From Ulota crispa (lineage: Eukaryota > Streptophyta > Bryopsida > Orthotrichales > Orthotrichaceae): a DNA stretch of 64,000 nt. Positions 1-10,426 of this stretch are shown in pieces. Where the stretch lies: positions 7,560,219-7,624,218 of the forward strand of contig OY987251.1 of NCBI GenBank assembly GCA_963920765.1, read 5' to 3'. Made by a program: the position numbers and the translations under genes. The stretch's first letter is position 1; each line of letters starts with the position of its first letter. Under the pieces are notes generated by a model. That model ran no database searches. It worked only from the letters and a program-made list of their open reading frames with translations, and was not told the origin of the DNA.

Positions 1-1168
1 GTAGATGATATTGCTAGTAGGGTGTAGAGCCCGTGCACTGTTGACGAGTACAACATTGACTTCTTGGATTTAGAACTTTGCGTTGATGAGTATGTTCACG
101 TTGTCCTCTCATGTAGCAAGTAATTGATACGCATGGATAACGGGATGGACACTCTACCAGAGGAGGTAATGGCAATTTGTCGTATTTGAATTTCAATACA
201 TTAAGTTCCAGTTTGTCTGTGCACATGTGTACTATATACCATACAAAGAATAGGTATTACAATGGTATTTTCCTTACAGATTACATTCAAAGGCGCCATC
301 AACAACAATGCCATGGAGTACCCATCAATTTTGGAAGGTGAGCTAGTTCATGCCCCCCCCCCTCCGTCAAATACGCCTTCTTGTTTACCAAATATAAGTT
401 TGTCGTGATTGTGATCGATAGGAACAGCCTTAAATACTCGTCAGTGGATTCGCTAACACTCAAGGACTCAGTTATAACTGCAGGTTGTGCTTTGCAGCGC
501 CAAAATGTACATCCAGGAGGAGAAGGTCCATCAAGTCACCAGGTTACGTCAAAGAACCGGATGCCTTTCTTTGGTCCTTAGTCGTTTTCTCTCTTATAGT
601 GTAAAAATTAAACTTGCATCTATGAATGTACAAAATGGAAGTGTGCATATTGACAGTGAATTAGAAGAGGATGAATTGTCCTCAAATGAGGAAAATATTG
701 TTGAACCTATTTGTTTCTTGTGTCTGAGGGAGGCATGGATGAATCTAGAGGTCTAGCTCTTAAACCAAGAAGGCATCGTTATGACACTGGGTATTGTTAG
801 GAATACTAGTTCCACGGACTGCGTGGACAATAGATAGTTGGGCAATGATGATGTGGGGGTTCTCATAACGGAACCCTATTGATAGATTACGTGCTTGCAA
901 AATGGAAGCTTAGCCTAAAGCAATGGTCATGTAAGTACGTGAAATACAATGGGCACAGTCTACATGACCTCGAAATTGCAAGTCTGAAGGAGCTACAAAA
1001 TTGTACCGACGATACCATTGAAGTCTAACATAGGCAATATAAAACTAGTCGGGTCCGCAGTAAGCAGCAATCAATGAAGCTGCAGAAACTCCTTAGCAAT
1101 GAATCATTGTTTGAGGTTGTACCTCTAGGTGTTGTCGTAGGAATTGCACAAGCAAGATTGACCCGGCC
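1..1168. other. Upstream flank of the DUF7869-type pseudogene, no firm gene
   Basis: No convincing exon is seen. A C10 homopolymer lies at 353-362. A short plus-strand ORF at 487-756 (89 codons, acidic serine/glutamate-rich end) may be a remnant of the 5' part of the transposon gene that follows, but I cannot link it by frame or splice sites. From about 1169 the reading frame of the neighbouring pseudogene becomes recognisable. Confidence 0.3.
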
Positions 1169-4100
1169 GCTGTAAAGAGACTTCAGAATGATATGTGATT
1201 GTCAGGTCATTGGCTTCAAAAGCGTATGAAGCTGGAAGTTCATAAGCATGTCCAAAGATACGCGGATCAAATGTACATTATGCTCGACAATCAGGAGGTG
1301 TGTTGAAAGCCTGGATGATCATCATGCATGTCTCTAGAACTAAATTCTATAGACAGCGAGCAAATGCAGCGGCAGGTGTAAGATCAGGGGACCACAAAAA
1401 TCTTGGAACTAAGAAGAGAAGGCCTACCATGAGACAAGCCCTTGCATTGCTTGGTTGCATTATTAACACAGCTATAGACAGCATGCCACATAGATATTGA
1501 ACTTTGCCGACAGGAGTGAAGGTAGTGGACCAAGATTTGCCTAATGGATCAAAGTGGAGTGACATTTGAGAGAAGTTAAACAAGGTATGCTGCTTTTGCA
1601 CTTCGAGACTTTACATTCTAGATTCACGAAAGTGTATGAAGTCTAGAGTCGGGGGTTATGATAGGTTCTTGTCAGGAATTTTGACAGTCATCATAATGTA
1701 GGTTGTATTTCACTTAAAAAATGAACAAGAGATGAGAATGTCAATGCAAAATCCAGTGATGACCAAAATGTTTATTTTGGAATTCAACTCACAATAATGT
1801 CTAGGATAATCACCATCAACTAGGAAAGAGATGGTGATCTTCATTCACGTAGTCAGAGATAATTTATCTAGAGGAATCAAATTAGAGCTTTCAATCTAAC
1901 TAAGAGGAATCTCAGCAAGATAAGCCGGGATGTTTAGTTGGTATTAGATTTTTGATGGTTATTGTGACCTCAAAACTCAGAAGTTGACTGATATTGTGGA
2001 TTTGGGTGATCACTCTAATTTTGCAATGAAATGATTACTACGATATAGAAGAGAAGTAGCAACCAACCTGATAAATTATGAAGATGACTGACAGTCAAAG
2101 TGGTTAATAAATCGCAAATGAACTTGTGAAATGAGCTGCACATGTCTCATGTTAATCTAAATCCTGCATTGAAAGATAAACTAGCTATCATCAGAGTTAT
2201 GAAATAGATAATTGTCTATAGTTTAGCAATTGAGGTGAGAAGTGGCATGATGAATTTGAGGAGTGGTGAAGTTTCCTTAGTTTGCACTCAAAAGAAGGTG
2301 GGCATTTGCATAGTGGATTATAACAAAACATATGTCAAAGCAAACTTCCACGAGAATGGGGGTGACACCTAACTGATGAATGGAAATGAATACTGGCATT
2401 CATGGTGTGCAAGAATACCGTATTGCTACATGTAAAAGATGCTTACATATGGGAAATTATGTGCTCACCTTATAGAGTGTGGAATAGTTAATCTGCGTTA
2501 AAAATTCTGGCAATTACATTAATCAGACGTTGAAATGCTACCTTGCATTTAGAATTTGGGTGACCACTTGAATCCCACAAGCAATTGCTTACTCACATTT
2601 GGAATTTGGGTGACCACTTACATCCCACAATTATCATGCTTATTTGCATTCAGAAGTCAGGTGATGTCATAAGTCCTACCTTCAAAGGTTGACTAACACG
2701 TAAGATTTGGGTGGTCACCCTCAAACTAAAATTCAGCAATGAATGTCTGGTTATATCGAGTCTTTTAATAGGTGTAATATTGCCTTTGACAAATGAATGC
2801 TCCAGGTGAACGTCGCTCTGGGTTTACCACCGGTCTTTGCTTTGATAACTAGTTTTCTCCGCCGTCATGAATTTAGCAAGTGCCTTGTCAAGCATTGAGG
2901 TGATACGTTTGCACGTTGTGGAACATGCGATATGAACAAGCAATTGCGGGACGTACATCCTCTCGGATCTAGAGTGTTTGACGTTTATAATCTTAAACAA
3001 CAAGAGCATCTTGCTGATCAAAAAGACCATCGTCAAGCGTATTATGCATCAAAGTACATGTCTATTACAAAGCCGCACCAAATACTGACGATCATACATG
3101 ATAAAATGGACCACTCTAAAACAGCATCACCAAGTCTCGCATCGAGAAATAAGAGTATTGACAGTCTCATGAAATTGCCAATCTTTGTGATTGGCATGAT
3201 AGCGCATGGGCATGGAGATGTGGAATTTGCCCATTATGCACTTGATCTCTACAAGGCAGAGTCCAACCACATTGTCAACTTTATAGCCAAATTGCTTCAA
3301 GACCTAGAACAACCCAAGCAGTTGTTGAGTGGCAATCAATTTAGTCAATCTAAAAGAACTCCGCTAGCTAGAGCATTTCTTCAAGGCAAAGAGATGTATG
3401 CTCCATCAGCTACAGCATTAGACGACGCTACCTTAATGACTTTGTTGCCCCCTATTTTACACATCCAACTTGACAACTGCTAGAAAGACAATAAAAGTAG
3501 ATTTGTCTTCTGTTTTTGGTCATTGCTAGTTGCAAAGTGCGTTTTTGAGGAAATTGTTGTGTTGTTTCTTTTGGTGGAACACATACATGAGGATATCAAT
3601 GCCTCCTTCGGCAGATGGAGTATGAAGCTCCGCAAGAAGGATCACCCCACACTTCTGCATTTGATGGAATTTTTTATGAATCTTGATCCAAAATCTCACA
3701 AAGTTATCTCGCACTTGATTGAGGAGGTCCCTGACTTCAAGGCTTTTGTTGCTCCATATTTGCCAATAAATGTCAATAAACTCATTGGTCACACCGGGAG
3801 GCAACAATTCAAATTCTCTTTATGAGAACGTGAATCAATCACGCAATTCAAGATTCGTTGCACAGAAGATACTTGGAAACCTGCAGAAGGTATCAAATTA
3901 TGGGACATAGATTCTGAAGGCAATTAGAGGTGGCCACGCAGTGTTCCACCTGTGGCAGAGCCAATTGCTAAAAGACACAATGAGGAAATTGTGAAGGGCT
4001 TATTGGGATTTATCGTTTACTGGGAGTCCCTTGTTGTAGAAGACACCACAAGGAACTACTTGTTAAATCAAGGCTCCATCATAAATTATTGGAAAGCAGT

Positions 4101-4498
4101 GAAAGAAGCATTGGAGTTGTCACCTCCTACACCTATACCAAACTTAAAGGAAGGCTTTTAGCCGGTTACCTGAATTCAAAACAGCGCAGATGATATATTT
4201 AATACAAATGGAGGAATTAGAGAGGAGTTTGCTTAATGATGATCATTTCATAGGACCTCAACGGGACCGTCCACAACTGTCTTTTTGGGTAGCAAGGGAT
4301 TGTGCAAAAGGGTACATGGTTTTGCTTTGTTCTAGAAATGGGGATGAAGAACTAAAGCCCGTATGGGTTGCTATGGCTTTGTATGATCCTAACTTAGTGG
4401 CAACAAGCAAGAACTTCAAAAAATTTATATTCAATACTTCAAACCTACCCAGAAGAATCACCCAGTACAAGCTTCCTATTGTGGTTGGGATTCCTTGA
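1169..4498 (+). pseudogene. DUF7869-type transposon protein, broken, one intron
   Basis: Exon 1 runs from about 1169 to 1584 and exon 2 from 2806. The intron, 1585-2805, starts GTATGC, ends CTCCAG and sits between codons, so both exons share frame 1. Exon 2 has a CxxC pair (RCGTC, about 2910-2925), then the block IIHDKMDHSKTASP, then AHGHGDVEFAHY, then a DxDN-type block around 3470. After that comes EHIHEDINASFGRWSMKLRK, the His/Asp-rich motif I associate with DUF7869 proteins of plant and fungal mobile elements. The frame is broken by in-frame stops at about 1495, 1567, 2893, 3481, 3823 and 3928. The stop at 3481 falls inside the conserved LDNC-KDNKSRFVF block. A frame change near 4165 leads into a C-terminal segment at 4190-4498. 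Function is unknown; a transposase-like role is inferred from family behaviour. The family call comes from remembered motifs, not from a search. Confidence 0.7.
2545..2641. repeat. 50-bp imperfect tandem repeat inside the intron
   Basis: Two adjacent units share GAATTTGGGTGACCACTT and ATCCCACAA, starting at 2552 and 2602. A third, weaker unit follows to about 2690. The repeat lies within the intron of the DUF7869-type pseudogene and has no coding frame. Confidence 0.6.
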
Positions 4499-5500
4499 GT
4501 GGAGTTCCATTGAAATGGAAGGCTGACTCCTTACAAGGTCCTTGTTGGGTTCACACTGATTCCATTCTCATAGCTTGAAAACCAAGAGCCAGTGCACAGA
4601 ATATTTCCATCCCACATGCACATGTCATCGCCACTAAGGACAATCTTCAGCGCTGCAGTGATGGCAATAACAATGCAGACAGCAGCAGCTTTGACTAGAG
4701 CGGTAGCAATTAAAGGCTACTAGTATCTAATTAATGCAGCTGACGCGGAGGCTTGGTCTATCGTAGTACCTGAATATAAGGGCATGCTTTAAAGGTTAGA
4801 GTTTTAGTACATTTTGGGCTGCTACGGCTTTAATATCGGAACACGTTGGTGCTAGTACTGAGTGCTAAGATTAGGGTGACAACTTGAATCTTCTGGTCTA
4901 CGCTGTATTTGTTTTCAAGCAATATGTTTCTTATGTGAACGGCAACTTCATGTGTGGGTGCTAGCCTGCCTTCACACATTCTAGTTTTACAATGGTTGCC
5001 CTTTTTGGATTCAAATGTTTCAACCACATAGATTGAGTGAATGTATACAACATTTCTATTTTTGAAGACATTCCGCATACTGCCTGATGTTTCTTGCCAT
5101 GCATCGTCTTGTTCCGCAAATGTTACCCCCTCTCTCTTTTATATGTCCTACAGTAGTACCAGGGATTGAGTTCATGAATTGATCATTATGTATTTGCATA
5201 CAGCGCATATGGACGAGGTGGTCATCCACATACACATTATGTGACCTTGCATTCAAATGTTGAAGCTTCTTGAAGCAACGCCAAGAGATTGTGAAATCTT
5301 AGTACATAGTGTCAAAGAAGTTCCAAATGTTTACAAAAATATTGACATGTTCTTGTAATTGCAAAAATTGTATAACTATTATGACCAATTTGGACTAAGC
5401 AATTGTACATTCCACTGCTTTTGGTTTACTTACAATTCTCAAAATGCAAGAATGTCCCATTCTAGTTTGACAGGATTATTGCCATAACGGTTCTGGGTGA
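4499..5500. other. AT-rich spacer, no supported gene
   Basis: Short minus-strand ORFs at 4830-5078 and 5056-5256 show no family motif and no splice structure that I recognise. They are probably chance ORFs or unidentifiable transposon remains. Confidence 0.3.
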
Positions 5501-5609
5501 CCCAAATGGATTTGGGTGAAATACAAAATGGTACACATGTTTTTCCCTTTTTAATGAATATCGTGTTAGTCAAAATCCTTAATCAAAAATGGCCCTTTTT
5601 CTTGTAGTG
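5500..5609. mobile_element. Fragmentary MITE ends: MITE-1 right end next to a CACTA-type end
   Basis: Positions 5518-5567 match the right end of MITE-1 (see 8094-9811): a TACAAAATGGTAC-like block, then TTTTTCCC and a degraded ATATCGTGTTAG terminus. Directly after it, ..CCCTTTTTCTTGTAGTG ends at 5609. Its reverse complement, CACTACAAGAAAAAGGGCC, is a typical CACTA terminus, close to those at 20532 and 48141. Neither element has a clear left end here. Confidence 0.45.
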
Positions 5610-7311
5610 TTTGTAGCAATGACATGTGCGGCATTATTTTTTTGTTCAAAAACAATAGCCTTACCATGGTATGGAACAATTAAAAGTTCAATATTCTATT
5701 AGAAAAGGAGAATTAACACTATTTTCTTCTTACAACACTCATTGCTAAATTTTAATTCTATGGGGTAATGTCAATATAATCAAGAGATGAAGATATAGAC
5801 ATGCAAGACCAAAACTAAGTCAATGGGTGATTCTCTTTCAAAATGAAATATCCAAAGCATATTTGCAAATTTTTCATTAAAGTTTCCATGTATTAAGTAG
5901 ATGCTTGAATACCTTTAAATTACCTTTAATGACACCTAAAGATCTTTGTTAATGCAATTGATATAGCACATTATAATAAGTAGTAGTAAACACTATCATT
6001 GTAGAATCACACTCATAAGTCATAACTCATTGATAACAATTGAAAATTGCCTGAATGTTGAAGAGACCAAAACTTGTTAAAGCCTCTACAAAGAGAACTA
6101 CAAAATTCCCCTCGCTACATCAATGTTGAACACTTCATTCGATGTGAAGATTTCCGAGAATTGACAGAAGGAAATTCACAAAAGTTTGTTGAATTGTGAC
6201 CCACAATAGAGATCAAAGCTAAGGCCGTACTTGACCGCCTCCATTTCCCTAGATCGAGTGAAGTACGTGCTGCAACTAATACTTGGTCTACAAGTTACTA
6301 ACCGTAGGCCCAGTAATCTTGAATGGTAGCAATCTGTGAACTGGAACTTACATCAATCAGGTGGTCCATTGACAATACGGCCATTTTGGATGACTGGAAT
6401 GTAAGGAGTAGTTAAGTATAAGTAACCACTTACCACGTCAATTTTGTCCTCTTTGTTCAATTGCAAAGGAAAGGCCACTTCTCCAGACTGGAAGCGTAAA
6501 ACAACAAAAATGGTCAAATGAGACATGAAAATGGTGCACATTGCCTGATCAAGGACTCTTCTAGAACAGAGAAAACATGAAAATCTTGTGCTAGAGAGAT
6601 GCCAGTTGGTTCGTTCAAGCTGCCATAAGTGATCTCAAACAAAGATTATAGCTCGTTAGAAGCAACAACAACGGTCCAAGTCCCAAATGAGTGCATGCAC
6701 ATAAAAACAAAAGATTGACCACAAGACGGTCTACATACATATAGATATTGTTAATTATACATCCACAATCCCTCTGGATGACATTCATCCATGATCCTTA
6801 ATCATCAGGATTATCTAGATTAGGTTACATTGCTCATACATTAGGTCAGATTATTCCCTGCTTTGCACACAAATAACTCGCCTGAAGCTCGCTTTCCACC
6901 TGACGCTAAGAAAGAGCGGACTTATATGATAAAAGTTGTCACTGTTCAAGGTTTCCAAAATAGCTACCCGTAAATCGCAAATCGCAGGTAGGATATTTGA
7001 AAAGAGATTTTTATTACACTTGTTTGCACCAGTGCTCTTATGTAAGATACACGTTTGAGTGGACCGGGACAGCAAGGCAGTAGTAATCATGTTTAAGAGG
7101 GGGGTTCAGACATCAAATGACCTTTTTCAGAACTTACAGTCTTACTTTTCATGTGGCTTCGTTGCACCTCACCTATCGCACCCTTCACAGGACCTGTCAC
7201 TTTTATGCTCACTTTCCATAACATTCAGTAGCAATAGTAAGTTGCCCTCCCTCCAAGAGAATGGTGTGGAATATTCCACATCATTCCATCCACTTGAATG
7301 AAATGGTGTGG
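5610..7311. other. AT-rich spacer with one possible orphan mini-exon
   Basis: No continuous gene is seen. On the minus strand, 6434-6487 (54 nt, encoding SGEVAFPLQLNKEDKIDV) is bounded by a pyrimidine-rich acceptor ending TTCCAG and a consensus donor GTAAGTG. That is more exon-like than the surroundings, but no partner exon is recognisable. The stretch 7264-7314 carries a duplicated palindromic motif, GTGTGGAATATTCCAC, into which the next element inserted. Confidence 0.3.
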
Positions 7312-7314
7312 AAT

Positions 7315-7460
7315 CACTAGTAAAAAAAATAGGTCCTAAATGATTAAGTGACAATGACTGCAATGACTATACAACAACTACAAAATGACTGTAAAATGAC
7401 TATACAGTCATGGTTTAGTCATTGTCACTTAGTCATATAGGACCTGTCTTTTTACTTGTG
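7315..7460. mobile_element. CACTA-type MITE, 146 bp, 3-bp target duplication
   Basis: The ends are CACTAGTAAAAA and, on the reverse strand, CACAAGTAAAAA. The inverted repeats extend about 45 bp through TAGGTCCTA and AGTGACAATGACT. Both sides carry the trinucleotide AAT (7312-7314 and 7461-7463), as expected for CACTA (En/Spm) insertions. The interior repeats AATGACT several times in both orientations, which resembles the subterminal binding repeats of this superfamily. It is non-coding. It sits inside the palindrome GTGTGGAATATTCCAC. Confidence 0.85.
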
Positions 7461-7463
7461 AAT

Positions 7464-8093
7464 ATTCCACATCCTTCTTGAGCTATGGGGTTACTTGGTT
7501 GAATTTGTCAGAGTTTATCAAGGGAGGCTTAGTTCAATGCACACACGTCGAGGGGCCAAATGTGTTAGAAAATAAAATTAAAAATTAAAAAAAACTTTTT
7601 TTATTTTGTTGTCAGAATGAAGTTCATGGATTATACCTGAAGAGAGGGAAATGCAGCCTCTCTTCAAGCTACTGAATGTTATGTGTCTCTCTCGCTTGGC
7701 ATAGATTATCAACAGATTTCCATCTCGCTTGGCTGCACTTCACTTGATCTTGCATGCACCTCAGTTGTTGTCCTCAGCGCTTCACGATTCATAAGCCTAA
7801 TGACAGAGTCGCTCATTACTTGCGGTGTCTTCCGTTCCTATTTCTATGCACTACTATTGCCTCCCCTACACAAGCGGTTTCGGAATTTTTTTGTCATCAC
7901 TTCAATAACGTTGAATTTGCACTTCTCTTGCACATCACTGTCTCTACGTAAAGCAACACCCTACTCTTCCCAATTTCAGGAGCGCAATTGGAGTTCTTGG
8001 AGATGAACTTCACTCAAAGCACACAATGAATGCTGGCAACAATGCACACAAACGCAATTTACAGAAACACCTGCATGGTACCTCAAGAGCTCA
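7464..8093. other. Spacer without recognisable gene
   Basis: Plus-strand ORFs at 7683-8006 and 7754-7951 overlap in different frames and have no domain, start context or splice evidence that I can recognise. They are treated as chance ORFs. Confidence 0.25.
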
Positions 8094-8150
8094 AAACACC
8101 ATATTAGGTAAATATTGGGAAAAACAATACATTCTGGGACTTCTGAAGGA

Positions 8151-8681
8151 TTAACCCCTAAAGGACCATAGCCTTTATTTTGTCAAAAGACACTCAAAAC
8201 TGCTACCTCTATGGCAAAGAGTAAAATAGTATGAAAATCAAGCATTTTGCATATCTGACCATAGGATCTTGTGCTAGACTACTATAAGAATGTGTCATAC
8301 AAAACTCAAGAACTTTGACCGCACAGATTGGAAGATGTATGCATTTGAAGTGTAAAAAACAACTTTTTTTGCACCTTGCTAGACTAGATTTTTTAACTTT
8401 GAACATTTTTAACTTAAATTTTTTGCACTACAGAGTTTGGAATATTTTTTTCAAGTTTTTATAAAAAAAGATTTGCTGCCCCTAGTCCCCAAATTTGTGC
8501 TTATTTGGGCATAACTTTTGCTCCCTAGCATCAATTGGAATAAAAATTAGATTCTCCAAAAGCTAATGTGTTTTCTATCTTCAAAAAAAGTTTCAAAAAA
8601 TTAGGACAAAAATTGAGGCCATAGGTACCTGCCCAAAATCCCATTTGTTCCCCGTAAGGACAATGGTCTTGTAGGGGTTAA
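8151..8681. mobile_element. TTAA-flanked piggyBac-like MITE, family 1, short copy
   Basis: It starts TTAACCCCTAAAGGACC and ends GGTCTTGTAGGGGTTAA, so the ends are inverted repeats beginning CCCC next to TTAA on both sides. TTAA target duplication together with a CCC-type terminus is the hallmark of the piggyBac superfamily. The interior matches the longer copies at 8824-9760 and 62152-63119 near both ends (AACTGCCACTTT-like and GGTACNTGCCCAAA blocks) but is about 400 bp shorter. No transposase ORF is present. Confidence 0.75.
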
Positions 8682-8823
8682 GGTGATCACCCTAATCCAA
8701 GCTCTAGCTTTTTTTTTGGTACATGTGCCCTCACTTGAGAGGAGGAATTCAGGAGGGAAAAAATCTTAGTGGCTCATATTGAATTTGATACCTTCAAATT
8801 TGGTTTAAGGTAACTTTTTGGGT

Positions 8824-9760
8824 TTAACCCCTAAAAGATTGTTGTCCCTTCAGGGGACAAGTGGGAGTTTGGGCATGTACCTTTGGATAAGCTCCTTTGG
8901 GTGACTTTTTGAAACTTTTATTGAAAGTGGGGAATTCAAAGATCTACGTGGGCATCTAATTTTATCCTCATTCCAACAATTATTGAAGAAGTTACACAAG
9001 AATTTTTGAAAATTTGGGGAGGACTGCCTGCCCGGGCAGCCCAAAAACTTCTTTAAAAATTAATTTTTTAAAAAATTAAAATTTGAAATTGGTTTTTTAG
9101 ATTTTTTTATAGGTGAGAAACTTTGAATCATTCAATTTCAATAAGTGAGATCAAAGTTATGAGGAGTTTTTGTTTGCGGGCAATGATGGATTCTCTACTC
9201 TAAAATAAACTTTGAAGTCCTTTATTTTACTCAATTTTCATTATTTTGGAAAAATAATTAAACCTAAGGAAGTAGATTGTTTATCTCAACATTTTGACCA
9301 TTAGGATTTGCATTTCTCATTTTAATAATTAAATTCTTAACAATTTATTGATTTGACACATTCTCTACTTCCTTTTACTTATTGATTTTTCCCATGTGTT
9401 ATGTAATTCCAATTGATTTGAAAATTCTCCTATACATACCTAACTTGATCTCCTACATGGAAAAATAAAAGCAACTTTGGGTAGAGCAACTTTTTTGTTA
9501 TAAGAGTGGTTAAAGGCTTCTGAAAATTTGGAGCAGCATGAAAAAAACTTTTTTTTTCACTTTAGATGTAAATATCTCACTCATCTCCATTTGGAATGAC
9601 CTGATTTTTTTTCCACAAGTACCTAATCCAGTCTAGGGTAAGATCCTACGGTTGGATTACCCAAAAAAAAATTTCAAACTACCTTCTTACTAACCCCCAA
9701 AAGTGGCAGTTTTGAGTGATTTTCACTAAAAAAAAAATGGCTCAGTCCTTTAGGGGTTAA
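8824..9760. mobile_element. TTAA-flanked piggyBac-like MITE, family 1, long copy
   Basis: It runs from TTAACCCCTAAAAG to CTTTAGGGGTTAA and is 937 bp including both TTAA sites. It lies in the opposite orientation to the copies at 8151 and 62152. At the homologous empty site near 48985 the host MITE reads GGGTTTAAGGTAGAGTAC. Here it reads GGGTTTAA, the insert, then TTAAGGAGTAC. This shows directly that TTAA was the target and was duplicated. It is non-coding and rich in A and T tracts. Confidence 0.85.
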
Positions 9761-9811
9761 GGAGTACAAAATGGGACCCCTGTTCTTCCCAATTTAGCTA
9801 ATATGATGTTT

Positions 9812-10426
9812 CAAGTACACACAGATGCTCACCATGCTGAATCTCCTGCAAAAAAAGTGCTCTTTTTACTCTTGTAACAGCAGCCCGGGTGCTTGCTGGA
9901 GGCGCCGCCATAGGCTCCATAATTCTCAGGTGCCAATGGCCACGAAAGATGGGCAATCTTTACTGGCCACTCTTTCGCAAAAGAGCTTGAGACCAGACTA
10001 AAAACCGCTCTTAAACAAGAGCCACATTCTGAAATCTTCATTTCAGCCAGATGGATTTCATTTCAGCCAGATACTAGTACCAGAAAAAGAAAGGGAGCAA
10101 TCCCGCAATTTATGGAATCTTATCTCCTAAACTGCCTAAAGACCGCTCTTTCCAATCCTGCAAGCTAGGCTCGGGGCGGTATTAGCAAGGCTTGTGGGAA
10201 CGCACGGTAGAAATAACATTTCAAGAACCGCTCTTTGTACAACCATAATACCAAGTGCGAATGGGGCATGAGTTCGCTTAATTCATCTCTCTTATCTTAT
10301 TTCAATACTAGCATTATCGAATGATAATAGAAACATCACGGTTGCCAGCATACTTGAGAGCTTTTGAGTTTGAAATTTCTGTGCAGAGGTATACAAGAAC
10401 TGTCGATAGTTCCAGTGGAGGTCGAG
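9812..10426. promoter_or_regulatory. Upstream region of the UGT gene
   Basis: This 615-bp stretch precedes the chosen UGT start. It is more GC-rich than the DNA to its left and holds CCGCTCTT-type motifs repeated near 10002, 10143 and 10210. No clear TATA box is seen. An upstream in-frame ATG at 10364 could add 21 residues. A minus-strand ORF at 9829-10041 has no recognisable content. Confidence 0.35.

Larger units (their letters stand above)
8094..9811. mobile_element. MITE-1 copy b, expanded by two nested TTAA elements
   Basis: The left end is AAACACCATATTAGG followed by TAAATATTGGGAAAAAC. The right end, reversed, is AAACATCATATTAGC followed by TAAATTGGGAAGAAC and ends at 9811. Removing the two inserts (8151-8681 and 8824-9760) leaves about 250 bp that aligns with the uninterrupted copy at 48785-49035, including the shared interior TCCTCACTTGAGAGGAGGAA. 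Related copies lie at 21799, 25579, 35369 and 39117. A TCAA tetranucleotide flanks both sides, but other copies do not repeat this, so I leave the superfamily open. Confidence 0.8.
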
